Below, piece after piece: positions 1-8,722 of a stretch of 25,731 nt of DNA; the stretch's first letter is position 1; each line of letters begins with the position of its first letter. Source of the DNA: JBLIDK01 sp047632595 (GTDB taxonomy: Bacteria; Bacteroidota; Bacteroidia; Sphingobacteriales; Sphingobacteriaceae); contig JBLIDK010000030.1 of assembly GCA_047632595.1 (NCBI GenBank), positions 1-25,731 on the forward strand. Direction: 5' to 3'. The notes beneath the pieces are model-generated. The model was not told the origin of the DNA. It worked only from the letters and a program-made list of their open reading frames with translations, and did not search any database. Made by a program: the position numbers and the translations under genes.

Positions 1-38
1 CAATAATAAATCGTAGGCTTCAAAAAGTAATAAATCCC

Positions 39-46
39 TAACTTTG
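39..46 (+). promoter_or_regulatory. Candidate -7 promoter box of kdsA
   Basis: TAACTTTG matches the Bacteroidota -7 consensus TAnnTTTG. It ends 4 bases before the kdsA ATG, so the transcript would begin at or next to the start codon. No clear -33 TTG element is visible upstream. Confidence 0.5.
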
Positions 47-50
47 CTTT

Positions 51-863
51 ATGACGATAGCTGAAATACCAAAAATCAAACATTCAAACTCGGGCAATTT
101 CTTTTTAATTGCAGGACCCTGTGCAATAGAAGGCCGAGATATGGCTATGGAAATTGCTGAAAAAATTATTGGTTTATCTGATAAATACAAAATCCCATAT
201 ATTTTCAAAGGTTCATACCGAAAAGCTAATAGATCTAGAATTGATTCATTTACAGGAATTGGAGATGAAAAAGCATTGAAAATTTTAAGGGAAGTGGGAG
301 AGAAGTTTGACCTTCCAGTAACCACTGATATTCATGAAAGTTATGAGGCAGAAATGGCAGCGGAGTATGTAGATGTTCTTCAAATTCCAGCTTTTTTATG
401 TAGACAAACTAACTTATTAGTTGCTGCAGCTAAAACCAACAAAGTTGTTAGCATTAAAAAAGGTCAATTTTTATCTGCGGAAGCAATGCAATTTGCCGTA
501 AACAAAGTGAAAGATTCAGGAAACTCACAGGTTATGTTAATTGAGCGTGGCAACAGCTTTGGTTATCAAGACATGGTAGTTGATTTTAGAGGAATTCCTG
601 TTATGCAAGAGTATGCTCCGGTAATAATGGATATTACGCATAGTTTGCAGCAACCTAATCAATCTTCTGGTGTTACAGGGGGAAAGCCTGAGCTTATTGA
701 AACTATTGGCAAAGCGGCTATTGCAGTTGGTTGTGATGGGTTGTTTATTGAAACTCATCCAAATCCTGCTATAGCGAAGAGCGACGGTGCAAATATGTTA
801 GCACTTGATAACTTAGAAGTGCTTTTAAAGAAATTAGTTAGAATTAGAGAAGCAATTGCTTAG
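51..863 (+). CDS. kdsA: 3-deoxy-8-phosphooctulonate (KDO-8-P) synthase, metal-dependent type
   Basis: This enzyme condenses phosphoenolpyruvate with arabinose 5-phosphate to make KDO-8-phosphate, the cytoplasmic precursor of the KDO sugar of lipopolysaccharide. The 270 aa length fits the family. Visible motifs are GPCAIEG (21-27), KGSYRKANRS (53-62), TTDIHES (91-97), QIPAFLCRQT (111-120), KKGQF (136-140) and ETHPNP (234-239). Cys24, His197, Glu234 and Asp245 sit where the metal ligands of the Aquifex enzyme lie, whereas the E. coli metal-free type has Asn in place of the Cys. Binding of a divalent metal is therefore inferred. The ATG at 51 gives a normal N-terminus. The gene converges on and overlaps by 4 bp the OmpA-family gene. 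Confidence 0.96.
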   Translation: MTIAEIPKIKHSNSGNFFLIAGPCAIEGRDMAMEIAEKIIGLSDKYKIPYIFKGSYRKANRSRIDSFTGIGDEKALKILREVGEKFDLPVTTDIHESYEAEMAAEYVDVLQIPAFLCRQTNLLVAAAKTNKVVSIKKGQFLSAEAMQFAVNKVKDSGNSQVMLIERGNSFGYQDMVVDFRGIPVMQEYAPVIMDITHSLQQPNQSSGVTGGKPELIETIGKAAIAVGCDGLFIETHPNPAIAKSDGANMLALDNLEVLLKKLVRIREAIA

Positions 864-2764
864 AAGCTCAAAATTGTAAATTCCGTACGTCGGTTTTTAG
901 CCTTGCCTTCTTTACTTTCGTTCGTAGCTAAAGGAACTGTTTCACCGTAACCCTTACTTGTTAATCTTTCAGACTCTATTTCGTATTGAGTTAAATATTG
1001 CACAACTGACCTAGCTCTATTTGCGCTAAGTTTTAGGTTATATGCATCGTCTCCATCAGAGTCAGTATGTCCTGCTATTTCAATTTTCATTTTCGGGTTT
1101 TGAAGCATAAAAGTTACCAGTTTGTTTAGCTCAATTTTTGATTCATCTTTTAAGTTGTAACTATCAATATCAAAAAATATGTTTTTTAGTACTACACTTT
1201 CACCAACCTTAATGGATTGCAATGGAATATTCAGTAAAAAAGGCTTGTCGCTAATGTTTGTGGTTAACAAGAAATTATCGGAATAAAAAAGATAGCCTTC
1301 TTTAGATACATTTAGTAAATAGTTTTTTCCAACATTTAAACAAACTAAAAACTCTCCAGTGTATTTACTGGTTTTAGACTTCATTATAATCTGACCAGTT
1401 TCAATGTCTATTAATTCAAATTCAGCCTGTAAAATATCAGCAGTTTCTTTATCGTAAACAGTACCTTTTACATAAGTCACTCGTTGTGGGCGAGCTTCTG
1501 GATACAATTCGAATGAAAATAAGTCAAGATTATTTCCTCCAGATGATCCTGATGAGGCAAAATAGGCTGTTTTTCCGTCCAAACTAACAATTAAACTACT
1601 TTCTTCATTCACTGTATTAATTGGATAACCAATATTCACAGCCTTTGTCCAAAACGAATCTCTGGTATCTAACCTAGAATAATAAACATCTCTATTTCCT
1701 ATTCCTACACGTCCATTTGATGCAAAATATAGGGTTTGATTATCTGGGTGAATGAATGGGCTAATTTCATCTTCTTCGGTGTTAATAGCTGGACCTAAAT
1801 TTTTTGGTGGTGTCCAACCTTCATCCGTTAGCGTAGTTTGCCAGATATCAATTTTCCCAAATCCTTCAGGTCTGTCACTTGCGAAATAAAGCGTTTTTCC
1901 GTCAGAAGAAAAAGAAGGTTGTGATTCCCATGCTAAGCTATTTACTGGAAAACCTAGATTAAATGGATCCCCAAACTGCTTTCCATCAAAAACAGAAACG
2001 TAAATATCACAACGACCAAGTCCATCGGTACGATTGCAACCTGTAAAAAACAGTAATTGACCGTCTGCAGAGATACATTGCGCTCCTTCATTTAATGGAG
2101 TGTTAATTCCACCCGGAACAGGATTCATCATAGACCACTCGTTGTTTTCCTTGCTTTTACTAAAGAAAAAATCTTCCCCTTTTTCAGTTTTACGCGTAAT
2201 AATTAAGGTTTGACCATCGGCGGTAATGGTAGGTAAATATTCGGAAAAAGGACTGTTAACATTGGGTCCTAAATTTTTTGGATTAAAAGGAACTGGATTT
2301 GCCATGGCATTTTTGGCAAAATCACAGCTAGCAAGAAGTAAATTAGCCAAGCGTTTATTTTGACCAAAAACTTTATCAAAAGCTAAATAGCGTTGAAAAT
2401 AAATCTTAGCGGTATCGTATTGTGATTCTACAAAGTAATATTTTCCAAGTTCCATGTATGGCTTTTTCTGAAATTCGGGACTTAAGGCAACAACTCTTTT
2501 ATAGGCCGTTTTAGCCCTTTCAACTTGGCCAGTCATGTTGTATAAATCCGCCAAGCGTAGCTGTGCTTGAATAAATTGGTCATCAATATTTAAAGCTTTC
2601 TCTAGAATATTGATTCCTTTTCCAGCTTGACGCAAGTTTAAATACTCATAACTTTCTTTATAAAGCTTGATTGCTTTTCTAGAGGAGGTTGAATAATTTT
2701 TGTCTTGTCCAAACAACACTAAGCTGATGAATAAAAATAGAAGGGAAAGTGTTATTTTTTGCAT
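860..2764 (-). CDS. TPR / PD40 beta-propeller / CRD / OmpA peptidoglycan-binding protein, PorE-like
   Basis: This is a predicted exported cell-envelope protein of 634 aa with a Sec-type signal peptide (1-20, ending LFGQ) and no lipobox cysteine. TPR-like helices span about 28-150. Five PD40/WD40-like repeats follow, with cores near 175-195, 226-243, 279-310, 333-363 and 386-405. A carboxypeptidase-regulatory-like domain lies at about 432-500 (GTVYDKETADIL). The OmpA C-terminal domain is at about 525-634, with FFDIDSYNLKDES (530-542), GHTDSDG (565-571) and a closing NRRTEF (624-629). This order matches PorE, the type 9 secretion component, and related SprF-associated proteins. No porP/sprF-like gene is adjacent, so a secretion role is uncertain. 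The gene is last in the proS-unknown-queE run, 23 bp after queE. Confidence 0.85.
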   Translation of the reverse strand: MQKITLSLLFLFISLVLFGQDKNYSTSSRKAIKLYKESYEYLNLRQAGKGINILEKALNIDDQFIQAQLRLADLYNMTGQVERAKTAYKRVVALSPEFQKKPYMELGKYYFVESQYDTAKIYFQRYLAFDKVFGQNKRLANLLLASCDFAKNAMANPVPFNPKNLGPNVNSPFSEYLPTITADGQTLIITRKTEKGEDFFFSKSKENNEWSMMNPVPGGINTPLNEGAQCISADGQLLFFTGCNRTDGLGRCDIYVSVFDGKQFGDPFNLGFPVNSLAWESQPSFSSDGKTLYFASDRPEGFGKIDIWQTTLTDEGWTPPKNLGPAINTEEDEISPFIHPDNQTLYFASNGRVGIGNRDVYYSRLDTRDSFWTKAVNIGYPINTVNEESSLIVSLDGKTAYFASSGSSGGNNLDLFSFELYPEARPQRVTYVKGTVYDKETADILQAEFELIDIETGQIIMKSKTSKYTGEFLVCLNVGKNYLLNVSKEGYLFYSDNFLLTTNISDKPFLLNIPLQSIKVGESVVLKNIFFDIDSYNLKDESKIELNKLVTFMLQNPKMKIEIAGHTDSDGDDAYNLKLSANRARSVVQYLTQYEIESERLTSKGYGETVPLATNESKEGKAKNRRTEFTILSF

Positions 2765-2787
2765 AAGAAGTATATAATTGGCTCAAA

Positions 2788-3414
2788 TTAAGGGATATTC
2801 ATGAATTTATGGCATTGTAATGAGATTTTCCAATGTGGATTGGCTTTTACAAATTCAATTATTAACGGCATCATAACTTCCATTTTATCCCATTCAGGCT
2901 GCAGATATAATGCGCACTGTTTGTTAACCTTCGACTCAAAAGCAGTGGCCCAGTTTAAATCAGCTTTATTATAAACAATAACTTTTAGCTCGTGAGCCTG
3001 TTTAAGTGCTTCAGGTTTAGGAGCTTTAAATTTTTTGGGGCTGACACAAATCCATTCCCATGCGCCCGACATCTCGTAAGCAGCTGATGTTTCGATATGT
3101 GTTTTAAACCCACTATCATGTAACGCTTGACATAACTCAGTTAAGTCATACATTAATGGTTCACCACCAGTAATTACAACAATTTTTGAAGGGTGCTTTT
3201 TGGCATCAGCTACAATTTCTTTAACGGTTTTTTGTGGATGAACTGAGGCATCCCAACTGTCTTTAACATCGCACCAGATACATCCTACATCACAACCACC
3301 TAATCGGATGAAGTAAGCAGCAGTTCCCTGATGCATTCCTTCTCCTTGAACAGTATAAAACTGTTCCATAATTGGAAGAGTTGTTTCCTTAGATTTTTCG
3401 ATTGAAGTATTCAT
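2788..3414 (-). CDS. queE: 7-carboxy-7-deazaguanine synthase (radical SAM)
   Basis: QueE converts 6-carboxy-5,6,7,8-tetrahydropterin to 7-carboxy-7-deazaguanine in the queuosine pathway. The protein is 208 aa. It has the radical-SAM cysteine motif CX3CX2C (Cys41, Cys45, Cys48), the family N-terminal pattern EQFYTVQGEG (17-26), and TGGEPL (82-87) for SAM binding. Its ATG shares one base with the stop codon of the upstream unknown gene (TAATG), suggesting translational coupling. No queC, queD or queF lies in the window, so the rest of the pathway must be elsewhere. Confidence 0.93.
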   Translation of the reverse strand: MNTSIEKSKETTLPIMEQFYTVQGEGMHQGTAAYFIRLGGCDVGCIWCDVKDSWDASVHPQKTVKEIVADAKKHPSKIVVITGGEPLMYDLTELCQALHDSGFKTHIETSAAYEMSGAWEWICVSPKKFKAPKPEALKQAHELKVIVYNKADLNWATAFESKVNKQCALYLQPEWDKMEVMMPLIIEFVKANPHWKISLQCHKFMNIP

Positions 3415-4100
3415 TAACTAATAGAATCTTCGCTGTTAAATTGAAAACCTAATCGTTTACCAGTTTTCATTCCAGCATTAATGCTATGAAATTGTTTTTC
3501 CTCATAAGTAACAAGTTGTACGTCTTGGTATGGTGGTGAATACAATTCAAAATCAATAGCATACTCAATTGTAGCTTCAATAATTGCCTTCATATAAACC
3601 GAGTTGAACTCCGCCTTATCAAAGTCATTGTACAAAAAACCCAATTCTCTTTTCCCTTCAACAAAAAAGTGATTTTGTCTATTCAAAAATATTCGACCAA
3701 TTAAATAACCAACATCTTGCGACCTGTTGTATTTAACGGTATCACCCAAAAAATTGTAAACTTGAATTAATGCACAATAACCTAGTGATGGATCGTTTTT
3801 GACGTAATCAAGTTGATTTACTTCATGTTTGGGTTCAAAATGGAAAATATTGGTTTGAAGACTAAAAATTAACACATCACCAGCAAATTTAAGTTCAGCT
3901 TCAAACTCGTTTATGTCCTTAAAATAGACATCAATTTTTTCATTGGCACCTCCTATATCTTTAATAATCTTTTCAGAATATTCACTTAAGTGTTGCTTAA
4001 ATACGGCAAATTGTTCAATTGCATTGTTATATGCTTTTTGTTTAGCACATGACTTTGTTTTTAACAAATCAATAATACGTTCGTATTTCTTATTTTCCAT
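3414..4100 (-). CDS. Conserved hypothetical protein between proS and queE
   Basis: I do not recognise a named domain. The product is 228 aa from the ATG at 4100, which lies one base past the proS stop. An upstream in-frame ATG at 4118 would overlap proS and give 234 aa, which I consider less likely. The protein is soluble, with no signal peptide or membrane segment. The N-terminal third is helical and charged, and aromatic-rich strand-like stretches follow (for example ELKFAGDVLIFSLQTNIFHF). It is coupled at both ends, abutting proS and sharing one base with queE, so it is probably expressed with them. A housekeeping role is inferred only from this position. Confidence 0.82.
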   Translation of the reverse strand: MENKKYERIIDLLKTKSCAKQKAYNNAIEQFAVFKQHLSEYSEKIIKDIGGANEKIDVYFKDINEFEAELKFAGDVLIFSLQTNIFHFEPKHEVNQLDYVKNDPSLGYCALIQVYNFLGDTVKYNRSQDVGYLIGRIFLNRQNHFFVEGKRELGFLYNDFDKAEFNSVYMKAIIEATIEYAIDFELYSPPYQDVQLVTYEEKQFHSINAGMKTGKRLGFQFNSEDSIS

Positions 4101-4101
4101 A

Positions 4102-5574
4102 TTAATATGCTTTTGCAAATACTACACGCCCTTTACTTGGCTTACCAGTAATAATACACTTACCTTCTTCTTTTTCTTGATCAAATGGTATACATCGAAT
4201 GGTCGCTTTACATTCTTTTTTAATTTTTTCTTCGGTTTCGGAAGTGCCATCCCAGTGAGCGTATACAAACCCCCCTTTATTATCTAAGATATCAATAAAT
4301 TCTTCATAGCTATCTGCTTTAAATGAATTTGCAGTTCTAAAGTCAAAAGCTTTTTTGTAGATGTTTTCCTGAATTTCATCTAAAAGATTCTTCACCAATG
4401 TGGCAATTCCGTTTATACTGTGAGATGATTTTTCTTTGGTGTCTCGTCTAGCAACTTCAATTGTATCATTGTCAAGATCACGTTTTCCAATTGCTAAACG
4501 AACTGGAATACCTTTCATTTCATACTCTGCAAATTTAAAACCTGGTCTTTGTGTATCACGTTTATCAAATTTCACAGAAATCCCAAAGTCTTTAAATTCT
4601 TTTAGGATAGGCTCTAACTTATTAGATATTTCCTCTAGTTCTTCGTCGTTTTTGAAAATTGGAACGATTACAACCTGTATTGGTGCTAATTTTGGAGGTA
4701 AAACAAGTCCTTGATCATCTGAATGTGCCATTATTAAAGCTCCAATTAATCGCGTAGATACACCCCAAGAAGTTGCCCAAACATGTTCTAATTTTCCCTC
4801 TCTGTTGGCAAATTGAACTTCAAATGCTTTTGCAAAATTTTGTCCTAAAAAGTGACTAGTTCCAGCTTGAAGTGCTTTTCCGTCTTGCATTAATGCCTCT
4901 ATACATAAAGTGTCTAAAGCTCCGGCAAACCGTTCTGATTCTGTTTTATGCCCTTGCAAAACAGGCATAGCCATCCATTTTTCAGCAAAATTGGCATATA
5001 CTTCAATCATTTGCTTTGTTTCAGCTTCTGCTTCTTTTCTTGTTTCGTGGGCAGTATGACCTTCTTGCCATAAAAATTCAGCAGTTCGAAGAAATAAACG
5101 TGTACGCATTTCCCAGCGGACAACATTAGCCCATTGATTTACTAGAATAGGAAGATCTCTGTACGATTGAATCCAACCTTTATAGGTTCTCCAAATAATT
5201 GTTTCGGAAGTAGGGCGTACAATTAATTCTTCTTCAAGTTTAGCCGTTTCATCCACTTCAATTTCACCGTTTTCGCCTGTTTTTAGTCTGTAATGAGTAA
5301 CAACGGCACATTCTTTGGCAAATCCATCAACATGAGAAGCTTCTTTAGAGAAATAAGATTTTGGGATAAATAAAGGGAAATAAGCGTTGCTATGTCCAGT
5401 TTCTTTGAACATATCATCTAAAACAGATTTCATTTTTTCCCATATAGAATAACCATATGGTTTTATAACCATACAGCCTCTAACATCGGTATGCTCAGCC
5501 AAATCTGCCTTTGCTACTAGCTCATTATACCACTGTGAATAATCTTGTTCTCGACTAGTTAAACCTTTTGCCAT
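4102..5574 (-). CDS. proS: Prolyl-tRNA synthetase, archaeal/eukaryotic-type (ProS type 3)
   Basis: This class II aminoacyl-tRNA synthetase charges tRNA-Pro. The 490 aa length, the lack of the long insertion domain of E. coli-type ProS, and the C-terminal ending RVVFAKAY with terminal Tyr identify the short archaeal-like form common in Bacteroidota. Class II signatures include VRPTSETIIW (159-168), VVRWEMRTRLFLRTAEF (near 191-207), GHTAHE and GVSTRLIGALIMAH. The C-terminal region carries CKAT, CIPF and CIIT cysteines. It heads the minus-strand run proS-unknown-queE-OmpA. A consensus -7 box lies about 67 bp upstream. Confidence 0.97.
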   Translation of the reverse strand: MAKGLTSREQDYSQWYNELVAKADLAEHTDVRGCMVIKPYGYSIWEKMKSVLDDMFKETGHSNAYFPLFIPKSYFSKEASHVDGFAKECAVVTHYRLKTGENGEIEVDETAKLEEELIVRPTSETIIWRTYKGWIQSYRDLPILVNQWANVVRWEMRTRLFLRTAEFLWQEGHTAHETRKEAEAETKQMIEVYANFAEKWMAMPVLQGHKTESERFAGALDTLCIEALMQDGKALQAGTSHFLGQNFAKAFEVQFANREGKLEHVWATSWGVSTRLIGALIMAHSDDQGLVLPPKLAPIQVVIVPIFKNDEELEEISNKLEPILKEFKDFGISVKFDKRDTQRPGFKFAEYEMKGIPVRLAIGKRDLDNDTIEVARRDTKEKSSHSINGIATLVKNLLDEIQENIYKKAFDFRTANSFKADSYEEFIDILDNKGGFVYAHWDGTSETEEKIKKECKATIRCIPFDQEKEEGKCIITGKPSKGRVVFAKAY

Positions 5575-5640
5575 TTTCGTTGTCTACTTATTAATGAATT
5601 ACGATTTTTGTTAAAGATTTCGTAACTTATAGGAAGGAAA

Positions 5641-5648
5641 CAAAGGTA
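5641..5648 (-). promoter_or_regulatory. Candidate -7 promoter box of the proS run
   Basis: On the minus strand this reads TACCTTTG, a match to TAnnTTTG. It would place the transcript start near 5637, giving a leader of about 60 bases before proS. Confidence 0.45.
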
Positions 5649-5699
5649 GCTTTTTAAACGTTTTTGAAGCATTGTTATCCTATACAAAAGAGCAGAAAG

Positions 5700-7241
5700 A
5701 TGAAAAATTTAGTTTACATATCGTTTATATTAACATTGTTACTTGCAGCATGTACAACTTCATCTTATGTTTATGAGGACGATACTTATTATTCACTTGC
5801 TGATGCGAAGCAAGAAAATGCCAATACAATTAATGAAGCAGTGGACGCTGAAAAGCTTACTGAGGGTGAAATCATTCCTCAAGATGATGAACGTTATACA
5901 AAAAACAAGAACACAGAAAATTTCAACTATTCTGAATGGAAAAAGAATGATGAAAGTCAATATAGCAACTCTGGTAATCCTCAAGGATATTTAGAAGAGC
6001 AACCTCAAGACTATTCAAGCAATAATTATTCATCTGGAAACGGAGAGACATATGTTACCAATAATTACTATGACGATGATAATTTTTATAGAACATATGG
6101 TTATGCCAATAGATTAAACCGATTTTATGGACCAAATACAGGCGTAGGATTAATTTACGATAATTACAGTGGCTGGAATTGGGGACTTTCATTTAACTAT
6201 GGTTTCGGAATTGGATATGGGAACTTTTACGGTTCTTATGGATACTATGATCCATTTTTCTATCCAAGTGTTTACTATAGCCCATATTATAATTATCCTG
6301 TTTATGGCGGTTACGGAAATCATAATAATAACCACAATGGACATAATGGTTCAAGATATGGTGGAGGAAACAATGATAACTACTCAGGAGGTGGAAACCG
6401 TAACTCAAATACTTATGTAGGAACAAGGTACGATAGAGGTGGAGGAGCTGTTTTAAGTAACGGTGGAAGTAGAGGTTCTGCAGTATCTCGTGTACAATCA
6501 ATGGATAGAGGAAGTGGAAAAACCACTCAACCAACTAACTCTGGTAAAAACAACACAAGTACAAGACCAAATTTACCAGCTCGTGGTAATGTTTCAACAA
6601 CACCAAATAGAACAGGAAGTTCGGGAAAAGCAACGCCAAGTGCGAGTCCTGCAAGAACATTACCGAGTAGATCAACACCAACAAATAGAGGTGGAAATGT
6701 ATCCCCAAGTCCCGCCACAAAACCTACAGCACCTTCAAGATATGAAGGAGGAAGTAATATACCGACTAGAAATGGCAGCGCAGTTCCTTCTAGAAGAGAA
6801 ACTGTTCCAAGTAACAATGGTAAAGCTTCGCCAAGCAATGGTGGTGTAAAAAGTGCTCCAGCCCGTTCAAATGTTCCGGCAAGAGGTACAGGGTATGTAA
6901 GGCCTGGTGTTTCGAATAGTAGAAATAATGTTCCTGTACAAAACACTAGTAATAATAGGTCGTATACTCCAACACGGAATTCAAGTACGGTAAAAAGCAC
7001 CAATAGAAACTATACTCCAGCAAAACAGCAACCAGCTAAAAACATAAGGTCAACACCAACCAGATCAACTCCAAATAGAACTGCAACCCGACCAAGTGGC
7101 GGTACCCAACGTAGTAGTGGGAATGTTAGAAGTTCAGGAGGAGGTTCTCAGCGAAGTAGTGGTACAACTAGAAGTTCAGGTGGGTCTGGGAAAACCAGTT
7201 CGCCTTCACCATCAAGGTCTATGCCTTCAAGAGGGAGATAA
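5700..7241 (+). CDS. Low-complexity Ser/Gly/Arg/Pro-rich lipoprotein
   Basis: This is a 513 aa predicted lipoprotein. The signal peptide MKNLVYISFILTLLLAAC ends in a lipobox with Cys18. The start at 5700 is chosen over an upstream ATG (5664) because it begins directly at this signal. After an acidic segment (about 25-130) comes a Tyr/Asn/Gly-rich part (about 130-235) containing YYSPYYNYP and HNNNHNGHNG. The C-terminal half (about 236-513) is a basic disordered tail of Ser, Thr, Pro, Gly, Asn and Arg with repeats such as PSRSTP and QRSSG. No enzyme motif is visible. Two bases separate it from the FadL-like gene, so they are probably co-transcribed. A surface or envelope structural role is a guess. 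Confidence 0.82.
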   Translation: MKNLVYISFILTLLLAACTTSSYVYEDDTYYSLADAKQENANTINEAVDAEKLTEGEIIPQDDERYTKNKNTENFNYSEWKKNDESQYSNSGNPQGYLEEQPQDYSSNNYSSGNGETYVTNNYYDDDNFYRTYGYANRLNRFYGPNTGVGLIYDNYSGWNWGLSFNYGFGIGYGNFYGSYGYYDPFFYPSVYYSPYYNYPVYGGYGNHNNNHNGHNGSRYGGGNNDNYSGGGNRNSNTYVGTRYDRGGGAVLSNGGSRGSAVSRVQSMDRGSGKTTQPTNSGKNNTSTRPNLPARGNVSTTPNRTGSSGKATPSASPARTLPSRSTPTNRGGNVSPSPATKPTAPSRYEGGSNIPTRNGSAVPSRRETVPSNNGKASPSNGGVKSAPARSNVPARGTGYVRPGVSNSRNNVPVQNTSNNRSYTPTRNSSTVKSTNRNYTPAKQQPAKNIRSTPTRSTPNRTATRPSGGTQRSSGNVRSSGGGSQRSSGTTRSSGGSGKTSSPSPSRSMPSRGR

Positions 7242-7243
7242 TT

Positions 7244-8722
7244 ATGGAAAAGTTTAGAATAACAATTATAACAGCGATAATAATTGGTGTTAATGCGATA
7301 GCTGCATTCGCGCAACTAACTGAAGATGCACTTAGATTTGCCAATACAGGTATTTCCGGATCTGCAAGAATTCAGGCTATGGCTGGTTCGCAATATTCAA
7401 TAGGTGCAGACCTAAGTAATATAACAGGCAACCCAGCGGGACTAGGGTTTTACCGAGGTGGTGATGCTAGTATTTCGCCACAAATAAGTGTTAACTCTGC
7501 TGAAACAAATTATTTTGGAGGCATTCAAAACCGATCTAGAACAGAATTTGATGTGAACAGTTTTGGTGTAGTATTTACTAAACTAAATCGCACCTATGCC
7601 GGTAAGGATGTAACAAATGGCTTTACCAGTTTCACCTTTGGTTTGGGATACACTCGAAACAATAATTTTGACCGCAACTTTACCTATGGCGGTAAAAATG
7701 ATTTCAGTTCAATGGCCGAGCTATTTGCTCAAAATGGAAATGTGTCTTTATCAAATAATGAATTAGGGGCTATTGATTCGGTTGCATTTTTAGCTTATAT
7801 AATGAATTACGACACCATTCCAGAGGAATTTGTTGCTACAACAACAGGTGGTAATTTCCAATCTGAGTCAATTAGAAATAGAGGCTATCAAAGTGATTTC
7901 GGCTTAAGTTTTGGGACTAATATAAGCAACGCTGTTTATTTAGGGACTTCAATTGGAATATCGAGCCTTAGTTTTAGACAGAATTTAGAGTACAGTGAAA
8001 CAAATATTAATGATCCAGCAAATGGTTTAGAAAAATTTGATGTAGACCAAGCCTTAACACTAAGTGGGGCAGGAGCAAACATAAAAGTAGGGTTAATTGT
8101 AAGGCCAGTTGATATGTTAAGATTTGGCTTAAGCGCACAGTCATCCACACAGTATTTAATTAATGAACGTTCAGAGTTTTCTTTAAGTTCGGTAAGTGAT
8201 TCTGGTGGCAATTTTCAACAATCACAACCATTTATTGGATTTTTTGAGTACTACTTAAAAACGCCAGCAAGATATACTGGAAGTATGGCGGTGTTTTTCG
8301 GGAAAAGAGGCTTTATTTCAGCAGATGTTGAATATTTAAAGTACGGCAATACTTCATTGTCAACTGATTTGAATGATTTTACAGAATTTATTGGAGAGCA
8401 AAACAGTGATATTAATAGTCTTTTTGGAGATGCAATTAACCTACGCTTAGGGGGTGAATATAGAATAGGGCCTGTTGCTTTAAGAGCAGGGTATGCAAAC
8501 TATGGAAACCCGCTTTCTACTTCAGTAGATTTAAGTAGAAATTATTATACAGGTGGATTTGGAATAAAATTTCCTAGCGATATGTATTTAGACTTCGCTT
8601 CGGTATATACAGTTTCAAATGGCAGTTATGCTCCTTATGCATTAGAAGATGGAACACGTCCAACCGTAGATTACAAATACACTGATTTGGCAAACACTGT
8701 TACCATTGGTTTCAGATTCTAG
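7244..8722 (+). CDS. OMPP1/FadL/TodX-family outer-membrane protein
   Basis: This is a predicted outer-membrane beta-barrel of 492 aa, possibly carrying hydrophobic compounds across the membrane. The signal peptide covers about 1-23 (ending AFAQ). The N-terminal region carries the family's NPAGLGF motif (SNITGNPAGLGFYRGG). The rest shows alternating aromatic strands and ends in VTIGFRF, a terminal Phe typical of barrel proteins inserted by BamA. Bacteroidota homologues are often named hemin receptor, but nothing here shows haem binding. It lies 2 bp after the lipoprotein gene and converges on thrB with a 4-bp overlap. Confidence 0.82.
   Translation: MEKFRITIITAIIIGVNAIAAFAQLTEDALRFANTGISGSARIQAMAGSQYSIGADLSNITGNPAGLGFYRGGDASISPQISVNSAETNYFGGIQNRSRTEFDVNSFGVVFTKLNRTYAGKDVTNGFTSFTFGLGYTRNNNFDRNFTYGGKNDFSSMAELFAQNGNVSLSNNELGAIDSVAFLAYIMNYDTIPEEFVATTTGGNFQSESIRNRGYQSDFGLSFGTNISNAVYLGTSIGISSLSFRQNLEYSETNINDPANGLEKFDVDQALTLSGAGANIKVGLIVRPVDMLRFGLSAQSSTQYLINERSEFSLSSVSDSGGNFQQSQPFIGFFEYYLKTPARYTGSMAVFFGKRGFISADVEYLKYGNTSLSTDLNDFTEFIGEQNSDINSLFGDAINLRLGGEYRIGPVALRAGYANYGNPLSTSVDLSRNYYTGGFGIKFPSDMYLDFASVYTVSNGSYAPYALEDGTRPTVDYKYTDLANTVTIGFRF

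Noticed and set aside
4101..4118. ATG at 4118 as the start of the unknown gene after proS
   Set aside because: It overlaps the proS coding end, whereas the ATG at 4100 follows the proS stop directly; the earlier start cannot be fully excluded.
3943..4287. 114-codon plus-strand ORF spanning the 3' end of proS and the unknown gene
   Set aside because: It is antisense to two well-supported genes and rich in Phe and Thr from reversed Lys/Glu codons; no independent support.
6163..6849. Other ORFs of 83-128 codons in alternate frames of the lipoprotein gene
   Set aside because: Their Ile/Met/His- or Gln/Val-rich composition is the frame-shifted image of the repeats. They are not evidence for overprinted genes.
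6527..7003. 158-codon minus-strand ORF opposite the low-complexity lipoprotein
   Set aside because: It is a by-product of the biased Ser/Pro/Thr/Arg codons on the plus strand; the hydrophobic antisense peptide has no family resemblance, while the plus frame has a lipobox and operon context.
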